Source: Pedobacter sp. JY14-1 (GTDB taxonomy: Bacteria; Bacteroidota; Bacteroidia; Sphingobacteriales; Sphingobacteriaceae). Taken from it: a stretch of DNA of 64,000 nt. Positions 1-8,636 of the stretch are shown here, in pieces; positions within the stretch are counted from its first letter, which is position 1, and every line of letters starts with the position of its first letter. The stretch is from contig NZ_JARJHU010000008.1 in assembly GCF_029269825.1 (NCBI RefSeq), forward strand, positions 186,001 to 250,000, in the 5' to 3' direction. A program made the translations under genes and the position numbers. Under the pieces are notes generated by a model. The model was given only the letters and a program-made list of their open reading frames with translations. It made no database searches and had not been told where the DNA came from.

Positions 1-2613
1 CGCGAATATCCGGTATTCTGGTCAAGCAAGTCATTACCAGTAATTGTGAGCTTCAGATTCTCATCCTTTAAAAAGGTCTTGCCAGTATAAGCCTTCAGTA
101 AAGTCTGTTCGAAAGGCTTGTCAAAAACCACGTTACCCGCATTGCTCTTATAGCTGCAGTCGGCACCGATGAAAAATTTTCCCGGCAACTTCGTATAAAA
201 GTTTCCACTCACTAGGAATCCACGTGTGTTATTTTTAAACTGTTGCTGCAGTGAGGATTCTCCGAATGAAAAGTTAGGACCAATACTAAAGCTATAAGAA
301 TAGCTCCCCTTATTTGTCCATATATCAAGTTGTGGGAAGTAGCTTACAGACTTCGTCCTGTTAAGCTGACCATTGATTAAATTGTAATACGTGCTGCCAT
401 TAACGTTTAGATTAATGCTCATAATAAAATCCAGTTTTGTAGCGTGACCATATACTTCCGCATACACGTTCCAGTAACCTGGACTTTTGCCCCGTACATT
501 TACATATTTAATGGTACTTACCCCCGCCGAGTCAATTGTCTTATCCTGCACAATGTCATTCAAAGTTGATGTATAATTTCCACGAAAATTAATTCCCTGG
601 TCCTTCGTAGGCTGATATACCCGGTAGTTATAACTAAACCTTTGTTCAAACTCCGGCTTGAGGTTTGGATTGCCTACAGTAATATTCAGCGGATCACTGT
701 TTTGCCTGATTGGCTGAAGGTAAAAGATACTGGGTTGAAGCGTATATCCATTATAGTTAAAATTTAACGATGCCGCTTTGCTGAGCTGATAACTGAAACT
801 CCCATACGGGGACCAGTTAATGAAATTCCTTGCAAGTGACGTTGAAGAAAACTGATCATTCTGTCTCTGCCATACTAAGTCAGTATTGTTTCCTATTGAA
901 GCTCTTGATTTACCAGAAGAATAATTCAGGGTTAAGTTATAGCCATTTCTTTGTGTACCCGAGCTGTAATCGCTGCTGAATACAGTATCCAACTGATCAT
1001 ACATTCCCCCCGCAGATTTGTCATAGGCAAGCCTTTTATTATCTTGTTCATCTGCACTATAATTAATGCCCCCGCTTATCGTTAGCGGTTTACTTATTAC
1101 GTCCGTATAAGTACCACCTGCCGAAAATACCTTCGAATTCGAGATTGTTGGCTTAAACTGATTTATACTTCTTGTACTATCCTGATTCCCGGAACCATCA
1201 TAATAAGTTAGCGCAGACCATTGATATCCTTCACTATTAGCATCGCTTGCGTTGATTCGGCTATTGACCGTCAGACTTCTGCCCTTTTTTTTAAAACGTC
1301 GTGTATAACTTGCGCTAAAGGAAAAGTATCTGCTATCGGTCTCGTTTTCAGCTCTGCTATCATTGCTGTTTTGAATCACGTTATTGCCCCTCAGGGTCTT
1401 CGAGGTGGTCGTGTTCATGGAATTGTACTTATATCTTGATGCAGAAGCATAGGTACTTAAGTCAGAAACAGAATCGATCGCTGAACGAAAATTTCCTTCG
1501 AAAATCTGACTGCCACTCCTGTTTACAAAACTCCTGTCAGCGCTACTCTTATTAAAGTTGCCTGGCAGGTTATTCTGTGTCAGACTATTACTGATCCCTT
1601 CGGTTTGAAGGAACCCGGTCTTATAATTCACATTTACCGATTGCTTATCTTTATTCCATTTTCTATCGTAATGAACTCCTCCATCACGTGCGAATGGTAA
1701 CCCGTTACCACCATAGTCACCCGGACTATAACCAGCGCCAAATTTGTTATGATCAGCACCAGAAAGGCCAACCTTACCAGTATTGCCCATATTTCCGTAT
1801 ATAGATGCCTTTTCCTTCGGACTGAACTTATTGAACATCAGCTGGCCGGTGTAATATTCATCTGTACCATAACCAACATCCGCCTTTCCAAACAAACCAC
1901 GTTTCTTGTCTTCCAACAATACGATATTAATGGTTTTAACCTTTTTCCCGTCTTCCACACCAGTTTGCTTTGCTTCTACCGACTTATCATCGTATACCTG
2001 TATCTTGCTTACCATATCTGCCCGTACCGTATTCGTCACTAAAGCAGGATCATCGCTGAAAAACTCCTCTCCGTCTACGAGTACCTTGCTTACCTGCTCG
2101 CCCTGAAAGATGATTGCGCCACTCTGATTGATTTTCATGCCCTGCAGTTGCTTTAACAAATCTTCAACCTTTGCATTCTTTTGGGTCTTATAAGCTGCGG
2201 CATTAAATTCTGTCGTATCACCCTTTATCTTAATTGAGGCCATTCTGGCTTTCACTATGACCTCTTTCAACAAATTGACTTCAGAGATCATTTCAATACG
2301 TTTGAAATCATGTAAGACATGTCCGGAATTAACCGAGAAACGCTCAATAAAATCCGCATAATCAGGATAAGTGACTATCAGCAAAAGTTGTCCGCTGTCA
2401 AGGTTATTAATCTCAAAAAGACCTTTATCAGTGTAGGAAAACCGTACCAGGACAGAGTCCTTTGCAGCTAGAACAGTTACGGTAGCATCAGTCAGTGCAA
2501 CCCTGTTCACAGAATCCACAACCGTTCCCTTTACCCGGAATTTTTCCTGACCGCTGGCAATAAAATAAAAACCCAGGAAAAAGAAAAGGAATAGTATTGG
2601 TTTTGTAGTCATG
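1..2613 (-). CDS. Outer-membrane beta-barrel (TonB-receptor-like) protein, partial, apparent 5' frameshift
   Basis: The gene runs off the left edge, so its C-terminus is missing. The minus-strand reading shows a signal peptide (PILFLFFFLGFYFIASGQ), a carboxypeptidase-regulatory-like domain (FRVKGTVVDS..., about residues 25-100), a plug-like stretch with KVLVDGEEFFSDDP, and a long Tyr/Asn/Ser-rich beta-barrel containing NPNLKPEFEQRFSYNYR and DLLDQNTGYSR. This is the pattern of the outer-membrane protein beta-barrel family (PF14905), inferred to act in outer-membrane transport. The only good start, ATG at 2613, gives a perfect signal peptide but is one base out of phase with the rest of the gene. 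The shift lies in the six-A run at 2578-2583 (plus strand); one base fewer there would restore the frame. This could be a sequencing error, phase variation or a real lesion. The remaining frame is open to base 1. Confidence 0.85.
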
Positions 2614-2727
2614 AGCGTTAGGTTAGAAAAACCAATTTAAAACTAACCAATTAGTTAAACAAATTATTACTGATAATTTTTTGCAACTTAATTTGATGCG
2701 ATCGCCCGCGCTTTGACTCCCGTTAAA

Positions 2728-3147
2728 TTACATCTGAACGGCTTTGCCTCCAAATTTCCTGATAGCCTCTGCGCTGACGGGGGTAAAAAAGTTAACGAGG
2801 TTACCGTCCGGATCGCGAAAAAGTAAAGATCGGTTACCCCAGGGCATCGTGGTTGGTTCCTGCACCAGATAAGGTGCCAGGAAAGCAGCATGTTCCTGGA
2901 AAAATCCGTCCACATCAGCGGTGATAAATTCAATGATCATTGTACGGTTTGCTGCGGCTTTAGCCACTTCGGAACCGCCAAAAAATTGAAGCGTTCTCGT
3001 GCTGCCAATCGCAAGTGTTGCGCCCGGGCTTTGCAGCTCCGCAAAGTCTTCAGTAAAACGAGTGGCAGGAATTTTGGTCACCTGCTCATAAAAAGTTATT
3101 AATTTACTGACCTGTTCGGTAATAATTCTGGTTGAAACGAAATTCAT
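2728..3147 (-). CDS. VOC-family (glyoxalase/bleomycin-resistance-like) protein
   Basis: A 139-residue protein with the two beta-alpha-beta-beta-beta modules of the vicinal oxygen chelate fold. It starts MNFVSTRIITEQVSKLITFYEQVT, has a central IIEFITADVDGF stretch, and ends with the typical LLFRDPDGNLVNFFTP motif. Proteins of this type bind a metal or small ligands and include glyoxalases, dioxygenases and drug-binding proteins. The substrate cannot be told from sequence. It is a single-gene unit; the next gene upstream (3283-4176) reads the same way but has its own promoter-like element. Both upstream regions share the motif ACAGCTGT close to a -7-like box, which suggests joint control. Confidence 0.85.
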   Translation of the reverse strand: MNFVSTRIITEQVSKLITFYEQVTKIPATRFTEDFAELQSPGATLAIGSTRTLQFFGGSEVAKAAANRTMIIEFITADVDGFFQEHAAFLAPYLVQEPTTMPWGNRSLLFRDPDGNLVNFFTPVSAEAIRKFGGKAVQM

Positions 3148-3174
3148 GTTCTTGTTCTTTAATTTGATTTAGAA

Positions 3175-3209
3175 CAAAATTCGCTGGCCTTTATGACAGC
3201 TGTTTGTCA
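3175..3209 (-). promoter_or_regulatory. Promoter and possible operator of the VOC gene
   Basis: On the minus strand GAATTTTG (3182-3175) matches the Bacteroidota -7 box TAnnTTTG at all but one position. Thirteen bases upstream lies ACAGCTGT (3196-3203) inside an imperfect inverted repeat, TGACA-N6-TGTCA (3194-3209). The same ACAGCTGT occurs 15 bases upstream of a -7 box before the neighbouring oxidoreductase gene. No good -33 TTTG is seen, which would fit an activator- or repressor-controlled promoter. Confidence 0.4.
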
Positions 3210-3282
3210 GGAGTGTAAATTTTTTGCCTTTTCTCCAGATAAGACGCAAGTGTATATTGTGCGGGGTAAAGTCGAGGTCAGA

Positions 3283-4176
3283 CTAAGACCTGCTATACAC
3301 TTCGGCAAAATCTTTTGCGAACGCTTCCAGTTTTACTTTGCCAGCCTCAGGTTTATGCTTGTTATAATCGTCATACAGGTTCTTCATTCTTGCTGCATTC
3401 ATTTCTGTCAGTCCTTTCGCAGTATTGGCATTAATCCCGTTAGACAGTAACCCGTTAAGAAAATCTTCATCGGAAACGACTTTCCATTTCAGCTCAGGCA
3501 TACCGATAGCCTTGCCTAATATTTTTGCCACCACATTAGGCGATGCCTCGTCGCTTGCTATATATCGCACTGCTCTTCCTTCAAATGGCGCTTCTATCTC
3601 ATCAGCAATAACTGCTGCGATATCCAATGGAGATACCCAGGGTTCCTGCAAGTCACCACCATAGTTCTGAATGATAGCACCTTGTGCCTTTATAGCCGGT
3701 ATAAAAGCAAACATGTTATAGTAAAATCCGACGGGACGCATAAATTTAATACTCACCGCCGGTGGGAGCTCCTTCAAAACACTTTCAACTTTGTGGTGTG
3801 CGGCCAACATGCCTACACCTGTATCTGTGTGTGCGCCGATACTGCTGAGATGAATTATTTTTTTTACTCCTGAATCATGTACCGCTTCTGCATACACGTT
3901 TGCCAGGTGTGTCCAGGACATCCTGGGGTCAGGTGTCTTATCAAAATAGATTCCCGGAGGCTGCATCAGGTAAACAACATCCGCTGACATGAATGTTTCT
4001 GTAAGGAAACTGGTATCGTATAACTGACCAATGGCGGGTGTTGCCCCTATTGCTTCTATTGCTGTGCTTCGTTCTTCCTGACTACTTATAACGGTGACAT
4101 CATGTCCCTTTTCAATTAATGTTATTGCAAGCGGTTTGCTGATATGGCCAAGCGAGCCAGTTAATACAATCTTCAT
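3283..4176 (-). CDS. NAD(P)-binding NmrA/SDR-type oxidoreductase
   Basis: A 297-residue atypical short-chain dehydrogenase of the NmrA/quinone-oxidoreductase-2 type. The N-terminus MKIVLTGSLGHISKPLA carries the glycine-rich Rossmann loop, here GSLGHIS, a variant of TGATGxxG. It is followed by VVYLMQPPG at the end of a beta strand, IHLSSIGAH, and a C-terminal substrate-binding part. Family members reduce quinones or act as redox sensors; many lack the Tyr-x-x-x-Lys pair, and none is evident here. The substrate is unknown. It sits next to a VOC gene and shares an upstream motif with it, so a joint role in electrophile detoxification is possible but only inferred. Confidence 0.85.
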   Translation of the reverse strand: MKIVLTGSLGHISKPLAITLIEKGHDVTVISSQEERSTAIEAIGATPAIGQLYDTSFLTETFMSADVVYLMQPPGIYFDKTPDPRMSWTHLANVYAEAVHDSGVKKIIHLSSIGAHTDTGVGMLAAHHKVESVLKELPPAVSIKFMRPVGFYYNMFAFIPAIKAQGAIIQNYGGDLQEPWVSPLDIAAVIADEIEAPFEGRAVRYIASDEASPNVVAKILGKAIGMPELKWKVVSDEDFLNGLLSNGINANTAKGLTEMNAARMKNLYDDYNKHKPEAGKVKLEAFAKDFAEVYSRS

Positions 4177-4196
4177 TTTCTTTGGTTTTGTTATAG

Positions 4197-4227
4197 CAAA
4201 ATTAGGCCGGCCTCAGCAAACAGCTGT
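4197..4227 (-). promoter_or_regulatory. Promoter and possible operator of the oxidoreductase gene
   Basis: The minus strand has a perfect -7 box TAATTTTG (4204-4197) 20 bases before the start codon. ACAGCTGT (4220-4227) lies 15 bases further upstream, matching the arrangement before the VOC gene. A TTTG at 4220-4217 is only 12 bases from the -7 box, too close for a normal -33 element. Confidence 0.45.
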
Positions 4228-4381
4228 AGCCTGATCTGCTATTGTTGTAGCCAAAAATGTTCTTTCCTGTTTATTCTCTAAAGATTTTACAGCAGCCACT
4301 AAACAGAAGTTTACTTTGCACCATTTACGATGCCTGGAACGATAGCGTCCGATACGGACTCTCGCAGCGTATCAAATAATG

Positions 4382-4921
4382 CTAATGCCTGACAGGAAAG
4401 TCGTATCGGCAAATGCTGGGTTTTATTAGGATAACTGGCTTTGAATTGTCCTGTGGAAAATCAGGCCAAAGGTCGATAAAAGATGTGCTAAATTCTTTGT
4501 CGGCATTTATTGTGAGCGCGTCAGCCCTAATAAAAAGTACGGTGACAATGACAATCTTGTTTTTGAGATCATTATAGATCGGCTTTAATTTTTGCATTGT
4601 AGCGAGCAATTCCTTCCCCGGCCTGAGAAATCGCTTTATAGTCGATGTCAAATTTAACGAGGTGTAAACTTGGTCAACTTTACCATCCTTATCCATAGAA
4701 AGCGCAATCGCCAGTGGATATGATGATCCTTTCGGAGTTGCATTTAGGGCCTTATTATCAATATGATCAATTAACAGCAGCTTGAACGCATCAATGAACG
4801 CTTCCTGTGACGTGTTCAACGAAATATGTGGCTTCTCAGATAAATGTTCAATCGGGGATTGACCAAATGCCGCAATAGCACCAGCCAAAAGAAAAAAAAC
4901 AAAATATACAATTCTTACCAT
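4382..4921 (-). CDS. Secreted protein of unknown function
   Basis: A 179-residue protein with a clear N-terminal signal peptide (MVRIVYFVFFLLAGAIAAFG, cleavage expected near AFG-QS). The mature part has SYPLAIALSMDKDGKVDQVY, which resembles the strand of a TonB-C-like or periplasmic energy-transducer domain, but no family is recognised with confidence. It stands alone between an oxidoreductase and the RraB-like/TPR gene, and the 204 bases downstream hold nothing clear beyond the promoter of the next gene. Location in the periplasm or outer membrane is inferred from the signal peptide only. Confidence 0.7.
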   Translation of the reverse strand: MVRIVYFVFFLLAGAIAAFGQSPIEHLSEKPHISLNTSQEAFIDAFKLLLIDHIDNKALNATPKGSSYPLAIALSMDKDGKVDQVYTSLNLTSTIKRFLRPGKELLATMQKLKPIYNDLKNKIVIVTVLFIRADALTINADKEFSTSFIDLWPDFPQDNSKPVILIKPSICRYDFPVRH

Positions 4922-4979
4922 GTTCGTTAATGTATATGGACAAAAGGTACCACTCCTAACTCACAAATACTAAAAGAAG

Positions 4980-5005
4980 AAGGGCTGCTCTTTGGAGCAA
5001 CCCTT
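4980..5005. terminator. Short imperfect hairpin, possible terminator
   Basis: The arms AAGGGcTGCTC and GAGCAaCCCTT pair around a TTTG loop with one C-A mismatch. No T-run follows on either strand, so termination activity is doubtful. It lies in the 198-base gap between two divergently read genes, which otherwise shows no feature I can name. Confidence 0.25.
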
Positions 5006-5119
5006 GTCTGCTTTGGGAGTAATCCCATTTGTAGCCGATAAGCTACCAAGGTCGAACACGTTTGTAGAAGACTTGCAAATATTATATACATTAGCTATCA
5101 CAGAACTTGACTAAATAAT

Positions 5120-6004
5120 ATGGCTAATACATTCCATACTCAGTCCGATTTCAATGCCAATTTTGGAAAAGAAATGGTTTCAGCAACCAGCGTTTACGAG
5201 CAACGCCAAAAAAGTGGCATGATAGAATACTCCTTAGCTATTTACGATTTTGTTTTCATTTCAGATACTGAACAAAAACTTAAATTGCTCGGGGAACTTC
5301 TATCTCAAAATTACAAGTATAATATCAAATCGGTAACTCGACATGAGGAATATTATGAAATGGCGGGAGATAGTACGGAGTTTCCGGTTGACGAACATAA
5401 TCTATTGTATTGGGCGCTTGATTTATATTGCAAAGGTTATGAATTTGACTGTAAATTAGACGGGTATGGTGCAATGGGTGATCCAAATGATCAAGCATTC
5501 CTCAACTTAGACTCCGACCGATATAATGAATATTTTGATCTTGCAATGGCGGCATACGATAAAAGAAATTTAGGCATGGCTTTCATTCATTTTTCAACGG
5601 CAATTAAAATTAATCCAGAAGATCCTAATGCATGGTATTCACGAGCGATCGTCAAAGATGAATTACACACGTGGAAATCCGCGAGAAGAGATTATGACAG
5701 AGCGATTGTATTAGCACCTGATTTTACAGATGCATTAGTAAATAGAGCTGCTAATAAGGATGAAGCTGGAGAATACAATGATGCGATAAAAGACTATACA
5801 ACAGTTATAGGATTGGAGCCACAAAATGCGATGGCGTATTTTAATCGAGGCAATTCAAAGTTCAATTTAAAGGATAAAAAAGGAGCTTGCGAAGATTGGC
5901 ATACCGCGAAGGATTTAGGGGCCAGCTACGCACAAGAAAGAATTGACCAGAATTGTAACAATGTCTTCAAAGCCAAAATTTTAGGGTTCTATAATAAGAA
6001 CTGA
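5120..6004 (+). CDS. RraB-like domain fused to TPR repeats
   Basis: A 294-residue soluble protein. Residues about 35-125 resemble the ribonuclease E inhibitor RraB / DUF695 fold: IYDFVFISDTEQKLKLLGEL, then an acidic stretch ending YEFDCKLDGYGAMGDP, comparable with the FDVEYDGWGTYFEDP of RraB. Residues about 135-265 form three TPR units (AMAAYDKRNLGMAFIHFSTA; AWYSRAIVKDELHTWKSARR; ALVNRAANKDEAGEYNDAI; AYFNRGNSKFNLKDKKGACE). RraB binds RNase E in gamma-proteobacteria; whether this domain does the same is not shown. TPRs suggest protein-protein contacts. The gene is AT-rich compared with the era/der region and sits next to tRNA genes with a 13-base tRNA-like repeat after its stop, so acquisition is possible. 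No convincing promoter was found. Confidence 0.7.
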   Translation: MANTFHTQSDFNANFGKEMVSATSVYEQRQKSGMIEYSLAIYDFVFISDTEQKLKLLGELLSQNYKYNIKSVTRHEEYYEMAGDSTEFPVDEHNLLYWALDLYCKGYEFDCKLDGYGAMGDPNDQAFLNLDSDRYNEYFDLAMAAYDKRNLGMAFIHFSTAIKINPEDPNAWYSRAIVKDELHTWKSARRDYDRAIVLAPDFTDALVNRAANKDEAGEYNDAIKDYTTVIGLEPQNAMAYFNRGNSKFNLKDKKGACEDWHTAKDLGASYAQERIDQNCNNVFKAKILGFYNKN

Positions 6005-6005
6005 C

Positions 6006-6018
6006 AGGGGAATCGAAC
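6006..6018 (-). repeat. Copy of the tRNA-Glu T-arm segment
   Basis: AGGGGAATCGAAC here is identical to 6115-6127 inside the tRNA-Glu gene (T-arm, read on the minus strand). The two copies lie 109 bases apart. It may be a relic of integration or of a duplicated tRNA end. No integrase is in the window. Confidence 0.35.
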
Positions 6019-6072
6019 ACAAAAGCTAAGTTTAAGCTCAATCAGCGCGGTTTCAAAAATTCCTTAAAAACG

Positions 6073-6105
6073 AAAAACCCGCCCTATCTAGCATAGAGCG
6101 GGTTT
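6073..6105 (-). terminator. Rho-independent terminator after the tRNA genes
   Basis: On the minus strand AAACCCGC (6105-6098) pairs with GCGGGTTT (6082-6075) and is followed by T-rich sequence ending TTCGTTTTT. It begins two bases after the tRNA-Glu 3' end, as expected for a terminator of the tRNA transcript. Confidence 0.75.
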
Positions 6106-6106
6106 G

Positions 6107-6178
6107 TAGCCCGTAGGGGAATCGAACCCCTGTTTCAAGAATGAAAATCTTGCGTCCTCACCCCTAGACGAACGGGCC
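6107..6178 (-). tRNA. tRNA-Glu (anticodon TTC)
   Basis: The minus strand folds as a cloverleaf. The acceptor stem is GGCCCGT/ACGGGCT with a G1-U72 wobble, followed by discriminator A. The anticodon stem CAAGA/TCTTG encloses the loop TTTTCAT, giving anticodon TTC. The T-arm is AGGGG-TTCGATT-CCCCT. CCA is not encoded. It is cotranscribed downstream of the initiator tRNA, with a 40-base spacer. Confidence 0.95.
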
Positions 6179-6218
6179 ATTTAAGATTGCCCCAGTCTTA
6201 ACAACTGTGAACCTTATT

Positions 6219-6294
<76 letters not shown>

Positions 6295-6350
6295 CTCTAT
6301 ACAATTCCTGGTAGTAATTAAATCCTTAACGTTCCTTCCGAATTGGAATG

Positions 6351-6382
6351 CAAAGATATAATTCGTTCCTTTGTACTGCAAA
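6351..6382 (-). promoter_or_regulatory. tRNA operon promoter
   Basis: A textbook Bacteroidota promoter on the minus strand: -33 TTTG (6382-6379), exactly 20 bases of spacer, -7 TATCTTTG (6358-6351). It lies about 57 bases upstream of tRNA-fMet and overlaps the region just before era on the other strand. Confidence 0.8.
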
Positions 6383-6402
6383 TTTATTTTAAAAAATTTT
6401 TT

Positions 6403-7281
6403 ATGTCCCATAAAGCAGGTTTCGTCAGCATCATCGGCAAGCCAAACGTTGGCAAATCCACCTTAATGAATGCCCTGGTAGGAGAAAAACTGTCCATCAT
6501 TACACCTAAGGCGCAGACAACCAGGCACCGTATACTTGGCATCGTCAATGAAGAAGCATACCAGATTGTGTTCTCGGACACCCCGGGAATTATCAAACCG
6601 AAGTACGAACTGCAGGATTCCATGATGGGATTCGTAAAGAGTTCACTCATCGATGCAGACCTTATCCTCTTTGTAACAGACGTCAACGAGCAGCATGATG
6701 AGAACGATGTTATCGAAAAGATCAAAGATTCCTCCATCCCGATCATTGTACTCATCAATAAAATAGACAATGCAACCTCGGAAAAAGTAGATGAAAAAAT
6801 AAACCACTGGCAACAAACCCTCAATCCGAGGCAAATATTTGCCATATCTGCTTTGGAAAAATACAATCTCGGGGGCCTGCTCGATACCGTTCTTAATTAT
6901 CTGCCCGAACACCCGCCTTATTACGACAAAGAAGACCTTACCGATCGCAATCAGCGTTTCTTCGTTTCCGAGATCATCCGCGAAAAGATCTTCAACAATT
7001 ACCAGAAAGAAATACCCTACAGCACCGAGGTTATCGTCACCTCCTATAAAGAGGAAGAAAAGATCACCCGCATCAGTGCAGAAATTATTGTAGAACGTGA
7101 TTCTCAGAAAAATATCCTGATCGGCAAAGGCGGTGCTAGCCTGAAAAAGGTAGGCATGGAAGCCCGCAAAGACATCGAAAAATTTATCGGCGAAAAAGTC
7201 TTCCTGGAAACCTTTGTAAAGGTCATTCCCGACTGGCGCACTAAAAAGAACTACCTGAAGAGCTTCGGGTACGAAAATTAA
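6403..7281 (+). CDS. era: GTPase Era
   Basis: Era binds the 3' end of 16S rRNA and helps to assemble the 30S subunit. The 292-residue protein has G1 GKPNVGKST, G3 DTPG, G4 NKID and SAL (G5) in the GTPase domain, and a C-terminal KH RNA-binding domain with IGKGGASLKKVG. Length is normal. I chose ATG 6403 (MSHKAGFVSIIGKPN), which matches the usual Era start; an in-frame ATG at 6343 would add 20 odd residues and run into the tRNA promoter. der follows 47 bases downstream, so two ribosome-assembly GTPases sit side by side. Confidence 0.97.
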   Translation: MSHKAGFVSIIGKPNVGKSTLMNALVGEKLSIITPKAQTTRHRILGIVNEEAYQIVFSDTPGIIKPKYELQDSMMGFVKSSLIDADLILFVTDVNEQHDENDVIEKIKDSSIPIIVLINKIDNATSEKVDEKINHWQQTLNPRQIFAISALEKYNLGGLLDTVLNYLPEHPPYYDKEDLTDRNQRFFVSEIIREKIFNNYQKEIPYSTEVIVTSYKEEEKITRISAEIIVERDSQKNILIGKGGASLKKVGMEARKDIEKFIGEKVFLETFVKVIPDWRTKKNYLKSFGYEN

Positions 7282-7284
7282 GCG

Positions 7285-7292
7285 TACCTTTG
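7285..7292 (+). promoter_or_regulatory. -7 promoter box before der
   Basis: TACCTTTG fits the Bacteroidota -7 consensus TAnnTTTG and lies 36 bases before the der start, right after the era stop. The -33 element is weak (TTCG at 7264-7267, 17-base spacer). It would let der be read apart from era. Confidence 0.5.
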
Positions 7293-7328
7293 CAACCCCT
7301 TAATAATTAATACCATTCACAGCACACC

Positions 7329-8630
7329 ATGAGCAATATCATCGCAATCGTAGGAAGACCAAACGTAGGCAAATCGACCCTCTTCAACCGCCTTACTGAA
7401 ACCCGGAAAGCCATTGTCGACGACTTCAGTGGTGTAACCAGGGACCGTCATTACGGTTCTGCAGAATGGACAGACAAGCAGTTTACAGTCATAGACACAG
7501 GAGGTTATGTTGCCAATTCCGAAGATGTATTTGAAACTGCGATCCGTGAACAGGTCGTTATCGCCATCGAGGAAGCTACCGTATTACTTTTCATGGTAGA
7601 TGTGACTACAGGCATTACAGATCTTGACGATGAGATTGCCCAGTTGCTCAGGAAAAGTAAAAAACCTGTCTTTACCGTCGTCAACAAAGTAGACAATACC
7701 CAGCTCCAGCATGAGGCCGCTGTATTTTACAGCTTCGGCCTGGGCGAGATTTATCCCATCTCATCCATGACCGGGTCGGGAACCGGCGATCTTCTGGACG
7801 ACGTTATCAAAAACTTCAGCGAAGAACCTGAAGAAGAAAATGCACTGCCCAAAATCACGATAGCAGGCCGTCCCAACGTTGGAAAGTCTTCTTTCATCAA
7901 TGCACTTATCGGCAAGGAGCGGAACATTGTTACGCCGATTGCAGGTACCACACGCGATTCCATCCACATCCACTATAACCAGTACGGCCACGAATTCATG
8001 TTCATCGATACTGCCGGACTGCGCAAAAAAACCAAGGTAAAGGAAAACATCGAATTTTATTCGGTCATGCGCACCATCAAAGCCCTCGAAGAAGCAGACG
8101 TGGTCGTGCTCATGATCGATGCCGCAGAAGGGCTCGAGGCACAGGACGTCAACATCTTCCACCTCGCTGAAAAGAACAAAAAAGGCATTGTTATCCTCGT
8201 CAATAAATGGGACCTCATCGAAAAAAACAGCAAGACCATCAATGTCTTTGAAAGCCAGATCCGTCAAAAACTAGAGCCTTTTACCGACATCCCCATCCTA
8301 TTCATTTCGGTCCTCAATAAACAACGGATCTTCCAGGCCATAGAAAAGGCCCTCGAGGTTTACAACAACCGGAGCAAGAAAATTCCTACTTCGAAACTCA
8401 ATGATGTCATGCTGCCAATCATTGAAAGTTACCCGCCACCTGCAACCAAGGGCAAATACATCAGGATCAAATACATTACCCAGATCAACGGTGTTTCGCC
8501 TATGTTCGCATTTTTCTGTAACCTTCCGCAATACATCAAGGAGCCTTATAAACGTTTCCTGGAAAACAAGCTAAGGGAAAACTTCGACTTCAGCGGCGTG
8601 CCCATCCAGATCTATTTCAGGCAGAAATAA
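7329..8630 (+). CDS. der: GTPase Der (EngA)
   Basis: Der is a double-GTPase needed for 50S ribosome assembly. The 433-residue protein has two G domains in tandem: [17 protein letters not shown] in the first, [18 protein letters not shown] in the second. A C-terminal KH-like domain ends [17 protein letters not shown]. Length and order are typical. It directly follows era and ends 6 bases from the convergent S41 protease gene, with no clear terminator between them. Confidence 0.97.
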   Translation: MSNIIAIVGRPNVGKSTLFNRLTETRKAIVDDFSGVTRDRHYGSAEWTDKQFTVIDTGGYVANSEDVFETAIREQVVIAIEEATVLLFMVDVTTGITDLDDEIAQLLRKSKKPVFTVVNKVDNTQLQHEAAVFYSFGLGEIYPISSMTGSGTGDLLDDVIKNFSEEPEEENALPKITIAGRPNVGKSSFINALIGKERNIVTPIAGTTRDSIHIHYNQYGHEFMFIDTAGLRKKTKVKENIEFYSVMRTIKALEEADVVVLMIDAAEGLEAQDVNIFHLAEKNKKGIVILVNKWDLIEKNSKTINVFESQIRQKLEPFTDIPILFISVLNKQRIFQAIEKALEVYNNRSKKIPTSKLNDVMLPIIESYPPPATKGKYIRIKYITQINGVSPMFAFFCNLPQYIKEPYKRFLENKLRENFDFSGVPIQIYFRQK

Positions 8631-8636
8631 ACAGGC

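Noticed and set aside
6343..6402. Twenty-residue N-terminal extension of Era
   Set aside because: The usual Era start is ATG 6403, and the extension overlaps the tRNA promoter.
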